Source: Streptomyces maremycinicus
GTDB taxonomy: Bacteria > Actinomycetota > Actinomycetes > Streptomycetales > Streptomycetaceae
Length of the DNA stretch: 64,000 nt
Direction: 5' to 3'
NCBI RefSeq assembly: GCF_001184025.1
Contig: NZ_BBYG01000009.1
Location: 248,001 to 312,000 of the forward strand
Numbering within the stretch: the first letter of the stretch is position 1; every line of letters starts with the position of its first letter. A program made the translations under genes and the position numbers. Below, piece after piece: positions 21,836-29,296 of this stretch. The notes under the pieces were generated by a model. That model ran no database searches, was not told the DNA's origin, and was given only the letters and a program-made list of their open reading frames with translations.

Positions 21836-22174
21836 ATGACCCGAGGACACACGATCACCGTCGAGCGGGACGACCGGCACATCAGGGTCGTCCACGAAGG
21901 CCATGTGCTGGCCGAGACCGACCGGGCGCTCGCGCTGCGCGAGACCGGCTGTCCGGTGCGGTACTACATCCCCCCTGCGGACGTACGGCTCGACCTGCTG
22001 ACCCCCTCCGACACCCACACCTACTGCCCCTTCAAGGGGACGGCGTCCTACTGGTCGCTGCCGGACGCGGCGGACCTCGTGTGGGCCTACCCCGATCCGA
22101 AGCCCGACGTCGCCGAGATCAAGGACCACCTGTGCTTCTACGAAGTGGAAGTCCTAGAAGCGGAGGTGTCGTAG
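21836..22174 (+). CDS. DUF427 domain-containing protein
   Basis: 112 residues. Characteristic DUF427 sequence: VVHEGHVLAETDRALALRET, VRYYIPPADVR, THTYCPFKGTASYW and VWAYPDPKPDVAEIKDHLCFY. The family folds as a small beta structure with a conserved Cys/Lys/His neighbourhood; its function is not known. A cytoplasmic location is expected as there is no signal. The next gene starts 33 bases downstream on the same strand. Confidence 0.9.
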   Translation: MTRGHTITVERDDRHIRVVHEGHVLAETDRALALRETGCPVRYYIPPADVRLDLLTPSDTHTYCPFKGTASYWSLPDAADLVWAYPDPKPDVAEIKDHLCFYEVEVLEAEVS

Positions 22175-22206
22175 GCCGATGACCGCCGTGCCGTGCGGCA
22201 GTCTGC

Positions 22207-22998
22207 ATGAGCATGGACAAGAAGACCATTTCGCGTGACGGCACCGAACTCGCCTACGCCCGCGCCGGCGAGGGGCCCGCGGTCATCCTGGTGAGCGGGG
22301 CGATGTCCACGGGCGGCACCATGGCGCCCCTGGCCGCCCTGCTCGCGGACCGCTGCACGGTCCTGCGCTACGACCGCCGGGGCCGCGGCGGGAGCGGCGA
22401 CACGGCCCCCTACGCGGTGGAACGCGAGGTCGAGGACCTGGCGGCCCTCATCGACGCGGTGGGCGGCGAGGCGGCGCTGTACGGCATCTCCTCGGGCGGC
22501 GCGCTGGCGCTGGCGGCGGCCGCCGCCGGTCTGCCGGTGCGGCGGGTGGCCGTGTACGAGACGCCGTACGCCCTGGACGAGGAGGGCACGCGGGAGCGCG
22601 CCGCCTACACGGCGAACCTGACGGAGGCCCTCGCGCAGGGGCGGCGCGGCGACGCGGTCGAGCTGTTCCTGCGGCTGACGGGGCTGGCCGAGGAGATGAT
22701 CCAGGGCGCCCGCCGGTCGCCGATGTGGGAGGGCATGGAGGCCATCGCCCCCACGCTCGCCCACGACGACGCCGTCATGGGCGGCGGCACGCCGCCCCGG
22801 GAACGGCTGGCCTCGATCACGGTCCCGGTGCTCGCCGCGGCGGGCGGGGCCAGTCCGCCGTGGCTGCGCGAGGCGACGCGTGCCGTGGCGGAGGCGTGCC
22901 CGGACGGCACGTACCGGGAGCTCGAGGACCAGACCCACATGGTGGACCCGGCCGTCCTCGCACCGGTGCTGGCGGAGTTCCTCGGGGCACGCGGCTGA
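22207..22998 (+). CDS. Alpha/beta hydrolase
   Basis: 263 residues. Alpha/beta fold: VILVSGAMSTGG near the oxyanion position, LRYDRRGRGGSGD, and the nucleophile elbow YGISSGGALALA with Ser in GISSG. The catalytic His is in DQTHMVDP near the end; the acid is unclear. Substrate unknown. ATG at 22207 or 22213. It runs convergently into mnmA with only three bases between stop codons, and no terminator hairpin is visible there. Confidence 0.88.
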   Translation: MSMDKKTISRDGTELAYARAGEGPAVILVSGAMSTGGTMAPLAALLADRCTVLRYDRRGRGGSGDTAPYAVEREVEDLAALIDAVGGEAALYGISSGGALALAAAAAGLPVRRVAVYETPYALDEEGTRERAAYTANLTEALAQGRRGDAVELFLRLTGLAEEMIQGARRSPMWEGMEAIAPTLAHDDAVMGGGTPPRERLASITVPVLAAAGGASPPWLREATRAVAEACPDGTYRELEDQTHMVDPAVLAPVLAEFLGARG

Positions 22999-23001
22999 CG
23001 G

Positions 23002-24132
23002 TCAGGACACCCCGGCCGTCGCCCGCACGGTGGCCGCGATCGTCGCCGAGCCCACCACGCGCGTGTCGTCGTACAGCACGATCGCCTGGCCTGGGGCCAC
23101 GCCCCGGACGGGCTCCGTGAAGGTGACCTCGAGGGAGCCGTCGACGAGCTCCGCGCGCACCTCGGTCTCGCCGCCGTGGGCGCGCAGCTGGGCCGTGTAG
23201 GTGCCGGGACCGGTCGGGGCGGCGCCGCACCAGCGGGGCCTGATCGCGGTCAGGGCGCCGACGTCCAGGGAGGCGGCCGGGCCGACCGTCACCGTGTTGT
23301 TCACCGGGGAGATGTCGAGGACGTAGCGCGGCTTGCCGTCGGCGGCCGGGGTGCCGATGCGCAGGCCCTTGCGCTGGCCGATGGTGAAGCCGTAGGCGCC
23401 CTCGTGGGTGCCCACCTTGGCGCCGGACTCGTCGACGATGTCGCCTTCGGCGCGGCCCAGCCGGTTCGCGAGGAAGCCCTGGGTGTCGCCGTCGGCGATG
23501 AAGCAGATGTCGTGGGAATCGGGCTTCTTGGCGACCGCCAGGCCCCGGCGCTCGGCCTCCGCGCGGATCTCGTCCTTCGTGGTCACCGTGTCACCGAGGG
23601 GGAAGAGCGCGTGGGCGAGCTGCCGGTCGTCGAGGACACCGAGGACGTACGACTGGTCCTTGGCCATGTCGGAGGCGCGGTGCAGCTCGCGCGTGCCGTC
23701 CTCGCGGACCAGCACCTTCGCGTAGTGGCCGGTGCACACCGCGTCGAAGCCCAGGGCGAGCGCCTTGTCCAGCAGCGCGGCGAACTTGATCTTCTCGTTG
23801 CAGCGCAGACACGGGTTGGGGGTGCGGCCGGCCTCGTACTCGGCGACGAAGTCGTCGACGACGTCCTCGCGGAAGCGGTCGGCGAGGTCCCAGACGTAGA
23901 ACGGGATGCCGATGACGTCGGCCGCCCGGCGGGCGTCGCGCGAGTCCTCGATGGTGCAACAGCCTCGCGCGCCGGTGCGGAACGACTGCGGGTTCGCGGA
24001 GAGCGCGAGGTGGACGCCGGTCACGTCGTGTCCGGCTTCGGCTGCGCGGGCGGCGGCGACGGCGGAGTCGACCCCGCCGGACATGGCGGCGAGTACGCGG
24101 AGGGGGCGGGAGCGCTGCGAGGTCTCAGTCAT
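23002..24132 (-). CDS. mnmA: tRNA-specific 2-thiouridylase
   Basis: 376 residues from ATG at 24132, with GGAAGGG upstream. It adds sulfur to U34 of Lys, Glu and Gln tRNAs, activating the base with ATP. PP-loop SGGVDS (18-23); catalytic cysteines are Cys108 in PNPCLRC and Cys210 in [10 protein letters not shown]. The central tRNA-binding part and C-terminal beta barrel are present. Sulfur comes from a cysteine desulfurase, and such a gene lies 1 kb upstream (25042-26205) on the same strand, across an oppositely directed amidase gene. Confidence 0.97.
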   Translation of the reverse strand: MTETSQRSRPLRVLAAMSGGVDSAVAAARAAEAGHDVTGVHLALSANPQSFRTGARGCCTIEDSRDARRAADVIGIPFYVWDLADRFREDVVDDFVAEYEAGRTPNPCLRCNEKIKFAALLDKALALGFDAVCTGHYAKVLVREDGTRELHRASDMAKDQSYVLGVLDDRQLAHALFPLGDTVTTKDEIRAEAERRGLAVAKKPDSHDICFIADGDTQGFLANRLGRAEGDIVDESGAKVGTHEGAYGFTIGQRKGLRIGTPAADGKPRYVLDISPVNNTVTVGPAASLDVGALTAIRPRWCGAAPTGPGTYTAQLRAHGGETEVRAELVDGSLEVTFTEPVRGVAPGQAIVLYDDTRVVGSATIAATVRATAGVS

Positions 24133-24215
24133 AACCCTTCCAGGGTACGGGTCCCCGGGAACCGGAGCCCGCGAGTATCCGTTGACGATCACGAGGGGCG
24201 AGGAAGGGCACGGAC

Positions 24216-24878
24216 ATGGGGGACGGCAAGAGCGATTCCGACCGGCGGATCGGGCGGCGCGCCCTGCTGATCGGCGGGGCGGCGGCCGCCGTCGGCACGG
24301 GCGTGCTCGCGCGGGACGAACTGGCGCGACTGTACTGGCGGCTGCCGGGTGTGCGCAGGCGGCGGGTGGAGGGCGCGGTGGACTACCGGGGCGCCCGGTG
24401 GGTGGCGGCGTCGGAGGCGAACTTCCGCTGGGCGGACCGGCCGGACGACTACGGGATCGACATGGTCGTCGTCCATGTCACGCAGGGCGATCTCGACAGC
24501 GCGGTGAAGGCGTTCGAGGACCCGGGGCACCGGGCGGCCGCGCACTACATCGTCGGCAAGGACGGGCACGTCACGCAGATGATCCGGGAGCTGGACGTGG
24601 CGTACCACGCGGGCAACCGCGCGTACAACGAGCGCAGTGTCGGCATCGAGCACGAGGGCTTCGTGGACCGGCCCCAGGACTTCACCGACGCGATGTACAC
24701 CGCGTCCGCCCGGCTGACCGCCGCGATCTGCCGGCGCTACGACATAGCCGTCGACCGCGAGCACATCATCGGGCATGTGGAGGTGCCGGGCACCGATCAC
24801 ACCGACCCGGGCGAGCACTGGGACTGGGACCGGTATCTGCGGCTCGTCCGGGAGGCACGGGCCGCCACCGCCACCTGA
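24216..24878 (+). CDS. Secreted N-acetylmuramoyl-L-alanine amidase, amidase_2 fold (Tat signal)
   Basis: 220 residues. The N terminus has a twin-arginine type signal, [19 protein letters not shown]. The rest is a peptidoglycan-amidase fold: VVVHVTQG (first zinc His), [15 protein letters not shown], the conserved [19 protein letters not shown], and [20 protein letters not shown] with the later His ligands and the catalytic Lys/Thr region. It cleaves the amide between muramic acid and the stem peptide; a phage-type enzyme is unlikely given the signal. Divergent from mnmA. A hairpin separates it from the convergent cysteine desulfurase. Confidence 0.9.
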   Translation: MGDGKSDSDRRIGRRALLIGGAAAAVGTGVLARDELARLYWRLPGVRRRRVEGAVDYRGARWVAASEANFRWADRPDDYGIDMVVVHVTQGDLDSAVKAFEDPGHRAAAHYIVGKDGHVTQMIRELDVAYHAGNRAYNERSVGIEHEGFVDRPQDFTDAMYTASARLTAAICRRYDIAVDREHIIGHVEVPGTDHTDPGEHWDWDRYLRLVREARAATAT

Positions 24879-24910
24879 GGCCCCAGGACGTCAAGCGTGT
24901 GACAGGGCTC

Positions 24911-24950
24911 ACCGGTGCCCACGGTCGTGGACCGGTGCCCACGGTCGTGG
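24911..24950. repeat. Exact 20-bp tandem duplication
   Basis: Two identical, adjacent copies of ACCGGTGCCCACGGTCGTGG at 24911-24930 and 24931-24950, in the intergenic space after the amidase. The copies are identical, so the duplication looks recent. Confidence 0.95.
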
Positions 24951-24973
24951 ACGCCCGCCGAGAGCCGGCCGCC

Positions 24974-25007
24974 CCCGGCCCGGCACACCCGGGCCACCCG
25001 GGCCGGG
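24974..25007. terminator. Hairpin between convergent amidase and cysteine desulfurase
   Basis: Arms CCCGGCCCGG (24974-24983) and CCGGGCCGGG (24998-25007) are perfectly complementary, with a 14-base loop. It sits between the 3' ends of two convergent genes, so it can serve both. Confidence 0.65.
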
Positions 25008-25041
25008 TCCGTCGGCGGCGGACGGAGTCCGTCGCGGGGCC

Positions 25042-26205
25042 TTACGTCAGTCCCGCGGCGCGTGCCCGCTCCACAGCCGGGCCGATGGCCTTGGCGACCG
25101 CCTCGACGTCGGCCTCGGTGGAGGTGTGGCCGAGGGAGAAGCGCAGGGTGCCGCGGGCCAGGTCGGGGGCGGTGCCGGTGGCGAGCAGCACATGGCTGGG
25201 CTGGGCCACGCCGGCGGTGCAGGCGGAGCCGGTGGAGCACTCGATGCCCTGGGCGTCGAGCAGCAGCAGCAGGGAGTCGCCCTCACAGCCCGGGAAGGTG
25301 AAGTGGGCGTTGGCCGGGAGCCGGTCCACCGGGTCACCGCCGAGGATCGCGTCGGGGACGGCCGTACGGACCGCCTCGATCAGCGCGTCGCGCAGGGCGC
25401 CGACCTCCCGGGCGAACCACTCGCGCTGCTCGGCGGCCAGGCGCCCGGCGACGGCGAAGGAGGCGATGGCGGGGACGTCGAGGGTGCCGGAGCGGACATG
25501 GCGTTCCTGGCCGCCGCCGTGCAGGACGGGCACGGGGGTGTACTCGCGGCCGAGGAGGAGGGCGCCGATGCCGTACGGGCCGCCGATCTTGTGGCCGGAG
25601 ACGGTCATCGCGGCGAGCCCCGAGGCGGCGAAGTCGACGGGGACCTGGCCGAAGGCCTGGACGGCGTCGGCGTGCAGCGGGACCTCGAACTCGGCTGCCA
25701 CGTCCGCCAGTTCACGGACCGGCAGGATCGTGCCGATCTCGTTGTTGGCCCACATGACGGTGGCGAGGGCCACGTCCTGGGGATTGCGGGCGACGGCTTC
25801 GCGGAGCGCCTCGGGATGGACCCGCCCGTAGGAGTCGACCGGCAGGTACTCGACCGTGGCGCCCTCGTGCTCGCCGAGCCAGTGCACGGCGTCGAGGACC
25901 GCGTGGTGCTCGACCGGGCTGGCCAGGACTCGGGTGCGGGCCGGGTCCGCGTCACGGCGGGACCAGTACAGGCCCTTGACCGCGAGGTTGTCGGCCTCGG
26001 TGCCGCCGGAGGTGAGGACGACCTCGCTGGGACGGGCGCCGAGCGCGTCCGCGAGGGTCTCCCGGGCTTCCTCGACCGTACGGCGGGCCTGCCGGCCGGC
26101 CGCGTGGAGGGAGGAGGCGTTGCCGGTGACGCCCAGGTGCGCGGTGAGTGCCTCGACCGCCTCGGGGAGCATCGGCGTGGTCGCGGCGTGGTCGAGGTAT
26201 GCCAT
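25042..26205 (-). CDS. Cysteine desulfurase family protein (NifS/IscS type)
   Basis: 387 residues. A PLP enzyme that takes sulfur from cysteine to give alanine and a persulfide. Seen: YLDHAATTP start, [22 protein letters not shown], the HAD of the PLP site, Schiff-base Lys206 in SGHKIGGP, and persulfide Cys329 in STGSACTAG. It lacks the longer loop of SufS, so fits class I. Its gene is near mnmA on the same strand, which suggests supplying sulfur for tRNA thiolation. The name IscS would be assumed rather than shown. Confidence 0.93.
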   Translation of the reverse strand: MAYLDHAATTPMLPEAVEALTAHLGVTGNASSLHAAGRQARRTVEEARETLADALGARPSEVVLTSGGTEADNLAVKGLYWSRRDADPARTRVLASPVEHHAVLDAVHWLGEHEGATVEYLPVDSYGRVHPEALREAVARNPQDVALATVMWANNEIGTILPVRELADVAAEFEVPLHADAVQAFGQVPVDFAASGLAAMTVSGHKIGGPYGIGALLLGREYTPVPVLHGGGQERHVRSGTLDVPAIASFAVAGRLAAEQREWFAREVGALRDALIEAVRTAVPDAILGGDPVDRLPANAHFTFPGCEGDSLLLLLDAQGIECSTGSACTAGVAQPSHVLLATGTAPDLARGTLRFSLGHTSTEADVEAVAKAIGPAVERARAAGLT

Positions 26206-26265
26206 GGTGGCCCCGATTCTACGGGGGTGGGGTGGCGCGCCTCGCTGGCAGGTGAGCCCGGACGG

Positions 26266-26532
26266 TCAGAAGCTCCAGGAAACCGTCGAGTCGGCGTGCA
26301 TGAACGCCACCAGGACGACCAGGTCGGCGATGCCCAGACCGAGCCCGAGGAAGGCGCGCCCGCGGCGGGCCGTGCCGCGCCACAGCGCGACCGACGCCAG
26401 GACGATGGCGATCGGGCCGAGGAAGACGTTGAGGACGAGCAGGCCGAGCAGGCCGAGGACGAAGGACGCGACGGCCATGCCGTCGGTGTCCCGGATGCCG
26501 GTGCGGCGGGTGGCCGGTGCGGTGAGGTGCAT
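26266..26532 (-). CDS. DUF4190 domain-containing small membrane protein
   Basis: 88 residues. The layout is that of DUF4190: after a short soluble start, GMAVASFVLGLLGLLVLNVFLGPIAIVLASVALWRGTARRGRAFLGLGLGIADLVVLV gives two hydrophobic hairpins with the conserved GRAFLGLGLGI. Function unknown. It is downstream of the 55-residue gene, spaced 35 bases, and both look like one unit transcribed away from the TetR regulator. Confidence 0.85.
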   Translation of the reverse strand: MHLTAPATRRTGIRDTDGMAVASFVLGLLGLLVLNVFLGPIAIVLASVALWRGTARRGRAFLGLGLGIADLVVLVAFMHADSTVSWSF

Positions 26533-26567
26533 GGCGGGTCAGCTCCTGTGGAGGAAGGTGCGACGGG

Positions 26568-26735
26568 TCAGTGGGTCGAGGTGTGCCGGCGGCGGCCGTG
26601 GCGCTCGCGGAGCGCGAAGACGCCGAGCCAGGCGGCGATCACGGCGGCGGCGACGAGGGTGAAGGCGAACGGCGCGTGGGCCACGGTGCCCATGACGACG
26701 CCGAACAGCAGCAGGGCCGCGACGAGGAACAGCAT
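26568..26735 (-). CDS. Short hydrophobic protein of the TetR-divergent unit
   Basis: 55 residues from ATG at 26735 (MLFLVAALLLFGVVMGTVAH). Two hydrophobic segments, the second TLVAAAVIAAWLGVFAL, and a basic C terminus RERHGRRRHTSTH. An open frame goes back to 26792, but the upstream codons cross the operator, so the internal ATG with GGAGGGGG ahead of it is preferred. Probably regulated by the neighbouring TetR protein via the palindromes at 26765-26792 and 26839-26851. No family recognised. Confidence 0.7.
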   Translation of the reverse strand: MLFLVAALLLFGVVMGTVAHAPFAFTLVAAAVIAAWLGVFALRERHGRRRHTSTH

Positions 26736-26764
26736 GGGATCGGATCCCCCTCCGTTAAGTTTGG

Positions 26765-26792
26765 GTGAACAGTTGTAGTTACAGTTGTTCAC
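26765..26792. promoter_or_regulatory. Palindromic operator 1, likely TetR site
   Basis: A 28-base imperfect palindrome lies between the small membrane gene and the regulator. The outer seven bases GTGAACA and TGTTCAC are exactly complementary, and 11 of 14 half-site positions agree. The core AACAGTTGT is repeated in operator 2. Likely bound by the divergent TetR regulator. Confidence 0.7.
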
Positions 26793-26838
26793 TGACTCTT
26801 GAGTCTAGCGTGTACCCCGGCTTTCCAATTCCAGAGAA

Positions 26839-26851
26839 CAGTTGTTAACTG
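26839..26851. promoter_or_regulatory. Palindromic operator 2, 6 bases before the tetR start
   Basis: CAGTTGTTAACTG is a palindrome (CAGTT - GTT - AACTG). It shares AACAGTTGT with operator 1. Its position just before the ATG at 26858 predicts direct autorepression of the regulator. Confidence 0.7.
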
Positions 26852-26857
26852 GATGAT

Positions 26858-27484
26858 ATGAGTCACACCCTCGGCATCCGGCAGGCCCAGAAGCAGAAGA
26901 CCCGGCAGGCGCTCATGGACGCGGCGTTGGTGCTGCTGGAGGAGCAGAGTCTGAGCAGCCTGGGGCTGCGCGAGGTCACCCGTGCCGTCGGGGTCGCCCC
27001 GACCGCCTTCTACCGCCACTTCCGCTCCACCGCGGATCTGGGCGTGGCCCTGGTCGAGGAGGCGCTGGGCAGTCTGCACCCGATGATCCGCACCACCGTG
27101 ACCGCGGACGGCACGAGCGAGGAACGCATAGCGCGCGCTGTCGAGTTGATCGCCGGTCATGTCACCGCGTACCCCGCCCCGGTCCGTTTCATCGCCCGTG
27201 AGCGACATGGCGGAGTCCAGCCGGTGCGGGAGGCGATCCGGGACCAACTGGCCCGGTTCGCCGAGGAGGTGAAGACCGAACTGGCCAAGGACGCCGAGGC
27301 GGAGGGCTGGAGCGACGACGACCTGCTGATGCTCTCGCACCTCTACGTCGACCAGATGCTCGTCACGGCCTCGCTGTTCCTGGAGGCGCTGGAGTCCTCG
27401 CCGCAGGAGCGGGAGCGGGTCGCCCTGCTCGCCGCCCGCCAGATGCGGCTCATCAGCATCGGCCGTCGGCACTGGCTGGACTGA
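26858..27484 (+). CDS. TetR family transcriptional regulator
   Basis: 208 residues. The N-terminal helix-turn-helix is clear: TRQALMDAALVLLEEQSLSSLGLREVTRAVGVAPTAFYRHFRSTADL, residues about 15-60. The C-terminal ligand domain includes the FabR-like ARAVELIAGHVTAYPAPVRFIARERHGG. FabR-type regulators control membrane lipid genes, so a membrane-related signal is possible, by family likeness. Divergent from the small membrane genes, with two shared operator-like palindromes between. The 3' end runs toward the lipoprotein gene with a strong hairpin between. Confidence 0.9.
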   Translation: MSHTLGIRQAQKQKTRQALMDAALVLLEEQSLSSLGLREVTRAVGVAPTAFYRHFRSTADLGVALVEEALGSLHPMIRTTVTADGTSEERIARAVELIAGHVTAYPAPVRFIARERHGGVQPVREAIRDQLARFAEEVKTELAKDAEAEGWSDDDLLMLSHLYVDQMLVTASLFLEALESSPQERERVALLAARQMRLISIGRRHWLD

Positions 27485-27510
27485 CGGCCGCGCGGCGGAC
27501 CCGTACGCCG

Positions 27511-27549
27511 CGGGGGCGGCGCACCCGTTTCCCGGATGCGCCGCCCCCG
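27511..27549. terminator. Bidirectional hairpin terminator
   Basis: Arms CGGGGGCGGCGCA (27511-27523) and TGCGCCGCCCCCG (27537-27549) pair perfectly over 13 bp around a 13-base loop. It is centred between the convergent tetR stop (27484) and lipoprotein stop (27558). Confidence 0.85.
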
Positions 27550-27557
27550 GACCGCCG

Positions 27558-27971
27558 TCAGCCCTGCTGCGGGGTCTGCTGCCCCTGCTGTCCCTGGCCG
27601 CCGCCGGGAGCGCCACAGCCACCTCCCTGGCCACCGTCGGGGCCGCCCTGGCCGCCACCGCCGGGGCCCCCGCTCGGCATGCCCGACGGAACACCCGACG
27701 GCACACCGGTCGGAACCCCGGTGGGCGTGCCGGTGGGCGTCCCCGTCGGCTGCCCCGAGGGTGCGCCGCTCGGCGCGCCCGACGGGGCCCCGGAGGGGAC
27801 TCCACCGGGCCTGCCGGACGGGTTGCCGGACGGCGGCGAGCAGGACTGCTGGGCGGACGACCCGCTGCTCGTGGAGGAGTCGCCCGAGCCGCAGGCCACC
27901 AGGGCGAGGGGCGAGAGCGCCAGCAACGCCACCGCGGGGGCGAGACGGACGGGCATCAGCGCACGCTTCAT
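27558..27971 (-). CDS. Repeat-rich lipoprotein with Pro-Ser/Thr-Gly tandem repeats
   Basis: 137 residues from ATG at 27971. Lipoprotein signal: MKRALMPVRLAPAVALLALS then the lipobox LVACGSG. After that comes a low-complexity tail: Ser-rich linker, repeats of four residues (PSGA, PSGQ, PTGT, PTGV, PSGV, PSGM) about 13 times, and a Gly/Gln-rich end with an isolated Cys. No folded domain is evident. It is probably anchored to the outer face of the membrane as a spacer in the wall. Function unknown. Confidence 0.75.
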   Translation of the reverse strand: MKRALMPVRLAPAVALLALSPLALVACGSGDSSTSSGSSAQQSCSPPSGNPSGRPGGVPSGAPSGAPSGAPSGQPTGTPTGTPTGVPTGVPSGVPSGMPSGGPGGGGQGGPDGGQGGGCGAPGGGQGQQGQQTPQQG

Positions 27972-28123
27972 GAGAAACAGCTCCAGGGAAGATGAGGACG
28001 GCCTGAGACCGGCACTCAACCAACGGCGCTTAGGCCTTCCTTGGGCCCCCTCTGTCCCCCGCCTGTCAATCAGGTAAAGCACGCCTCAAGGAACCCTGCT
28101 GACCTGGGAGTTCACCTCGCGGC

Positions 28124-28177
28124 GAGGCCGGTGCGCCGGTACGGCTCCGTGACAGAGGCACCCGCGCACCGGGCCTC
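28124..28177. terminator. Hairpin at the end of the thioesterase gene
   Basis: GAGGCCGGTGCGC (28124-28136) pairs with GCGCACCGGGCCTC (28164-28177), one bulged base, leaving a 27-base loop. It overlaps the thioesterase stop codon at 28176-28178. Confidence 0.55.
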
Positions 28178-29063
28178 AGCCGAGCCTGACGCGCGCCAAC
28201 TGCCGTGACTGCGCGACCAGTCGGTCCGCGCTGTCCCATACCTCGGCGTCCTCTTCCAGGAACCCGCCCGCGAGGTTGCGGGTGGTGATGGCGACGCGCA
28301 GCGGGCCCGGCGCCGGCCGGCAGCGGACGTGGACCGTCAGCTCGACCGTGGGGACCCAGCCGCGCAGGCCGATCTCGAAGGCGGTGGGCGGCAGGGCGTC
28401 CACCGCGAGGAGGAGGGAGAGCGGGTCGGGGTCACGGCCGTCCTTGAGGCCGAACCAGGCCCGCATCTCACCCTTGCCCGAGGGCTGCCCCAGCGCCCAG
28501 CCGAGGGTCGAGGGGTCGAGCTTGAGCATCAGGCGGTCGGTGATCGCGGAGCTGCCGTCGACGGGCGCCGGCCCGTCCTCGGGGCCGAAGCACTGGTCCA
28601 TCGGCGGGATCGCGGGCGGCTTCGCCGTCGTACGGACGTCGTCCGGCAGGGAGTCCAGGTCGCCGTAGGAGGCGAGGACGCGGATCCGCTCGACCTCGGC
28701 GCCGTTGTCGTCGTACTGGAAGAGCGAGGCCTGGCCGGTGGACAGGGTGCGGCCGGTGCGGACGACGTCCGTGCGGACGACCGCGGGGCCGGGCTGGGAC
28801 GCCGTCAGGTAGTGCGCCGAGATCGTGAACGGGTCGCGGTGCGGCAGGGCGTCCGCGAGCGCGCGGCCGAGGACGGCGAGAAGGTAGCCGCCGTTGACGG
28901 CGCTGATGATCGTCCAGCCGGCCGAGAGGTCGATGTCGTAGACGCCGGGCGCGCGGCGGGTGAGCGCGGTGTCGCGGTCGAACTCGGACGCGCGGTCCGC
29001 GGCCGGGGCCGTGACGGAGGCGGCGGGGGCCTGCCCGGCCGCCGCGGTAGCTGCTTCTGGCAT
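28176..29063 (-). CDS. Acyl-CoA thioesterase family protein (double hotdog)
   Basis: 295 residues from ATG at 29063. Two hotdog-like halves: the first has the core GWTIISAVNGGYLLAVLGRAL and TISAHYLTASQPGPA, the second LAVDALPPTAFEIGLRGWVPTVELTVHVRCRPAPG. This is the TesB-like / thioesterase superfamily layout. Such enzymes release acyl groups from CoA. Substrate length is unknown. The upstream start (29120) adds non-conserved residues. Regulated by unknown means; a run of A/T-rich bases upstream may hold its promoter. Confidence 0.82.
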   Translation of the reverse strand: MPEAATAAAGQAPAASVTAPAADRASEFDRDTALTRRAPGVYDIDLSAGWTIISAVNGGYLLAVLGRALADALPHRDPFTISAHYLTASQPGPAVVRTDVVRTGRTLSTGQASLFQYDDNGAEVERIRVLASYGDLDSLPDDVRTTAKPPAIPPMDQCFGPEDGPAPVDGSSAITDRLMLKLDPSTLGWALGQPSGKGEMRAWFGLKDGRDPDPLSLLLAVDALPPTAFEIGLRGWVPTVELTVHVRCRPAPGPLRVAITTRNLAGGFLEEDAEVWDSADRLVAQSRQLARVRLG

Positions 29064-29198
29064 GTCTGAACCGTACAACAGTGCATTACTAAGCGGTAGC
29101 TTTGGCCGCGACGGCGGCACCGCGGCAACACTCCCCGAGCGCCGCGGGCCGATGAGCTTTCCAGCCCGTCACCGACCGCTTCGGTGCCCGGCGGTGAC

Positions 29199-29224
29199 CG
29201 GTTCGGGTGAGCGGTTCGGGTGAG
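29199..29224. repeat. 13-bp tandem duplication
   Basis: CGGTTCGGGTGAG occurs at 29199-29211 and again at 29212-29224, with a third partial CGGT after it. It lies upstream of the esterase gene. Confidence 0.9.
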
Positions 29225-29296
29225 CGGTCGGCAATTTCTTGGTAAGTGTCCGAACTCGTCCGTAACCTCGACGCCCGGTTTCCCCTCTGCAAGGAC

